Source of the DNA: an uncultured SAR86 cluster bacterium | GTDB lineage: Bacteria; Pseudomonadota; Gammaproteobacteria; Magnimaribacterales; D2472 | Direction: 5' to 3' | Assembly: GCA_902595065.1 (NCBI GenBank) | Contig: CACJOM010000003.1 | Span: forward strand, 124,001 to 188,000 | Length of the DNA stretch: 64,000 nt | In this document: positions 63,874 through 64,000 of the stretch, one piece after another | Layout: each line of letters starts with the position of its first letter | Numbering within the stretch: the first letter of the stretch is position 1 | Translations under genes and position numbers: made by a program | Notes under the pieces: generated by a model | Database searches by the model: none | What the model was told of the DNA's origin: nothing | What the model saw: only the letters and a program-made list of their open reading frames with translations

Positions 63874-64000
63874 AATTTAAAATTTCTTCTTCATCCTCAT
63901 TCATTTCTGAATCAATAAGATTAAACAAAGGAGAAGTTAAGTATCTTTCAGCGGTATCAGCTAGCATGCATAAAATATTTGAACCATCTGGAGCATCTTC
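63866..64000 (-). CDS. Cysteine synthase / PLP-dependent beta-synthase family, C-terminal end (partial)
   Basis: Only the last 44 codons are inside the window: ILCMLADTAERYLTSPLFNLIDSEMNEDEEE. The (D/G)xxERYL(S/T)(T/S)PLF segment is the conserved end of O-acetylserine sulfhydrylases and cystathionine beta-synthases. It would make cysteine from O-acetylserine and sulfide. It is convergent with cysE, the enzyme that makes its substrate. Confidence 0.75.
   Translation of the reverse strand, partial: EDAPDGSNILCMLADTAERYLTSPLFNLIDSEMNEDEEEILNSI

Overview
This is an AT-rich, densely packed bacterial chromosome segment with short intergenic gaps, many ATGA/TAATG stop-start overlaps and no tRNA, rRNA, insertion sequence or CRISPR that I can see. 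The gene set points to a free-living marine gammaproteobacterium, and the style resembles SAR86-type oligotrophs. The supporting features are the FtsK-LolA-CrcB-SerS block, PhoB/PhoR, NupC, TspO, a Na+-pumping oxaloacetate decarboxylase, an Oar-like TonB receptor, a TorF porin, and seven SDR dehydrogenases with three acyl-CoA ligases. The lineage is inferred; no marker was compared with a database.

Layout. 1-4968 (minus) is a catabolic operon: SDR, KstD/fumarate-reductase-like flavoprotein, acyl-CoA ligase, SDR and the start of a gamma-glutamyltransferase-like gene. 4989-9238 holds a NalP-like lipoprotein autotransporter protease, divergent from a second acyl-CoA ligase. 9297-18363 is a phosphate region: phoB, phoR, ppx/gppA, ppk2, a Pit transporter, a porin and a beta-propeller phytase. 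A candidate three-element Pho box lies in the only large non-coding gap (14676-15094). 18367-26455 carries two SDRs divergent from an operon of acyl-CoA ligase, two DUF35 proteins, two thiolase-fold (Ltp2-like) proteins and two crotonases, read here as acyl-CoA side-chain catabolism. 26458-35893 is a mixed block: DedA, HIT, SnoaL-like, MBL hydrolase, MFS, GDPD, OadGAB and a PlsC-like acyltransferase.

35896-39933 (minus) is a nitrogen module. It has torF-glnK-amt and glnK-amt, each preceded by an almost identical sigma-54 promoter, with an intrinsic terminator and an NtrC-like site between them. 40067-41954 carries an HSD10-like SDR, a YhdH/AcuI-like reductase and a 43-aa membrane protein. 41955-47428 is housekeeping: trxB, ftsK, lolA, crcB, serS. 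47530-55471 holds a TonB receptor, 2OG-Fe oxygenase, NupC, TspO, a KAS III-like enzyme and a lysophospholipase-like hydrolase. 55473-64000 holds SDRs around a PD-(D/E)XK exonuclease, a secreted amidohydrolase, a GMC oxidoreductase, peptidase E, a PhnZ/MIOX-like HD protein, cysE and the end of a cysK-like gene.

Together these suggest a heterotroph that takes up lipids, steroid- or terpenoid-like acids, nucleosides, phytate and ammonium, with visible Pho and Ntr control. The most notable signals are the Pho box, the twin sigma-54 promoters, the DUF35/thiolase-like aldolase operon, a possible ATC start for ftsK, and an orphan MGME1-like nuclease inside an SDR operon.
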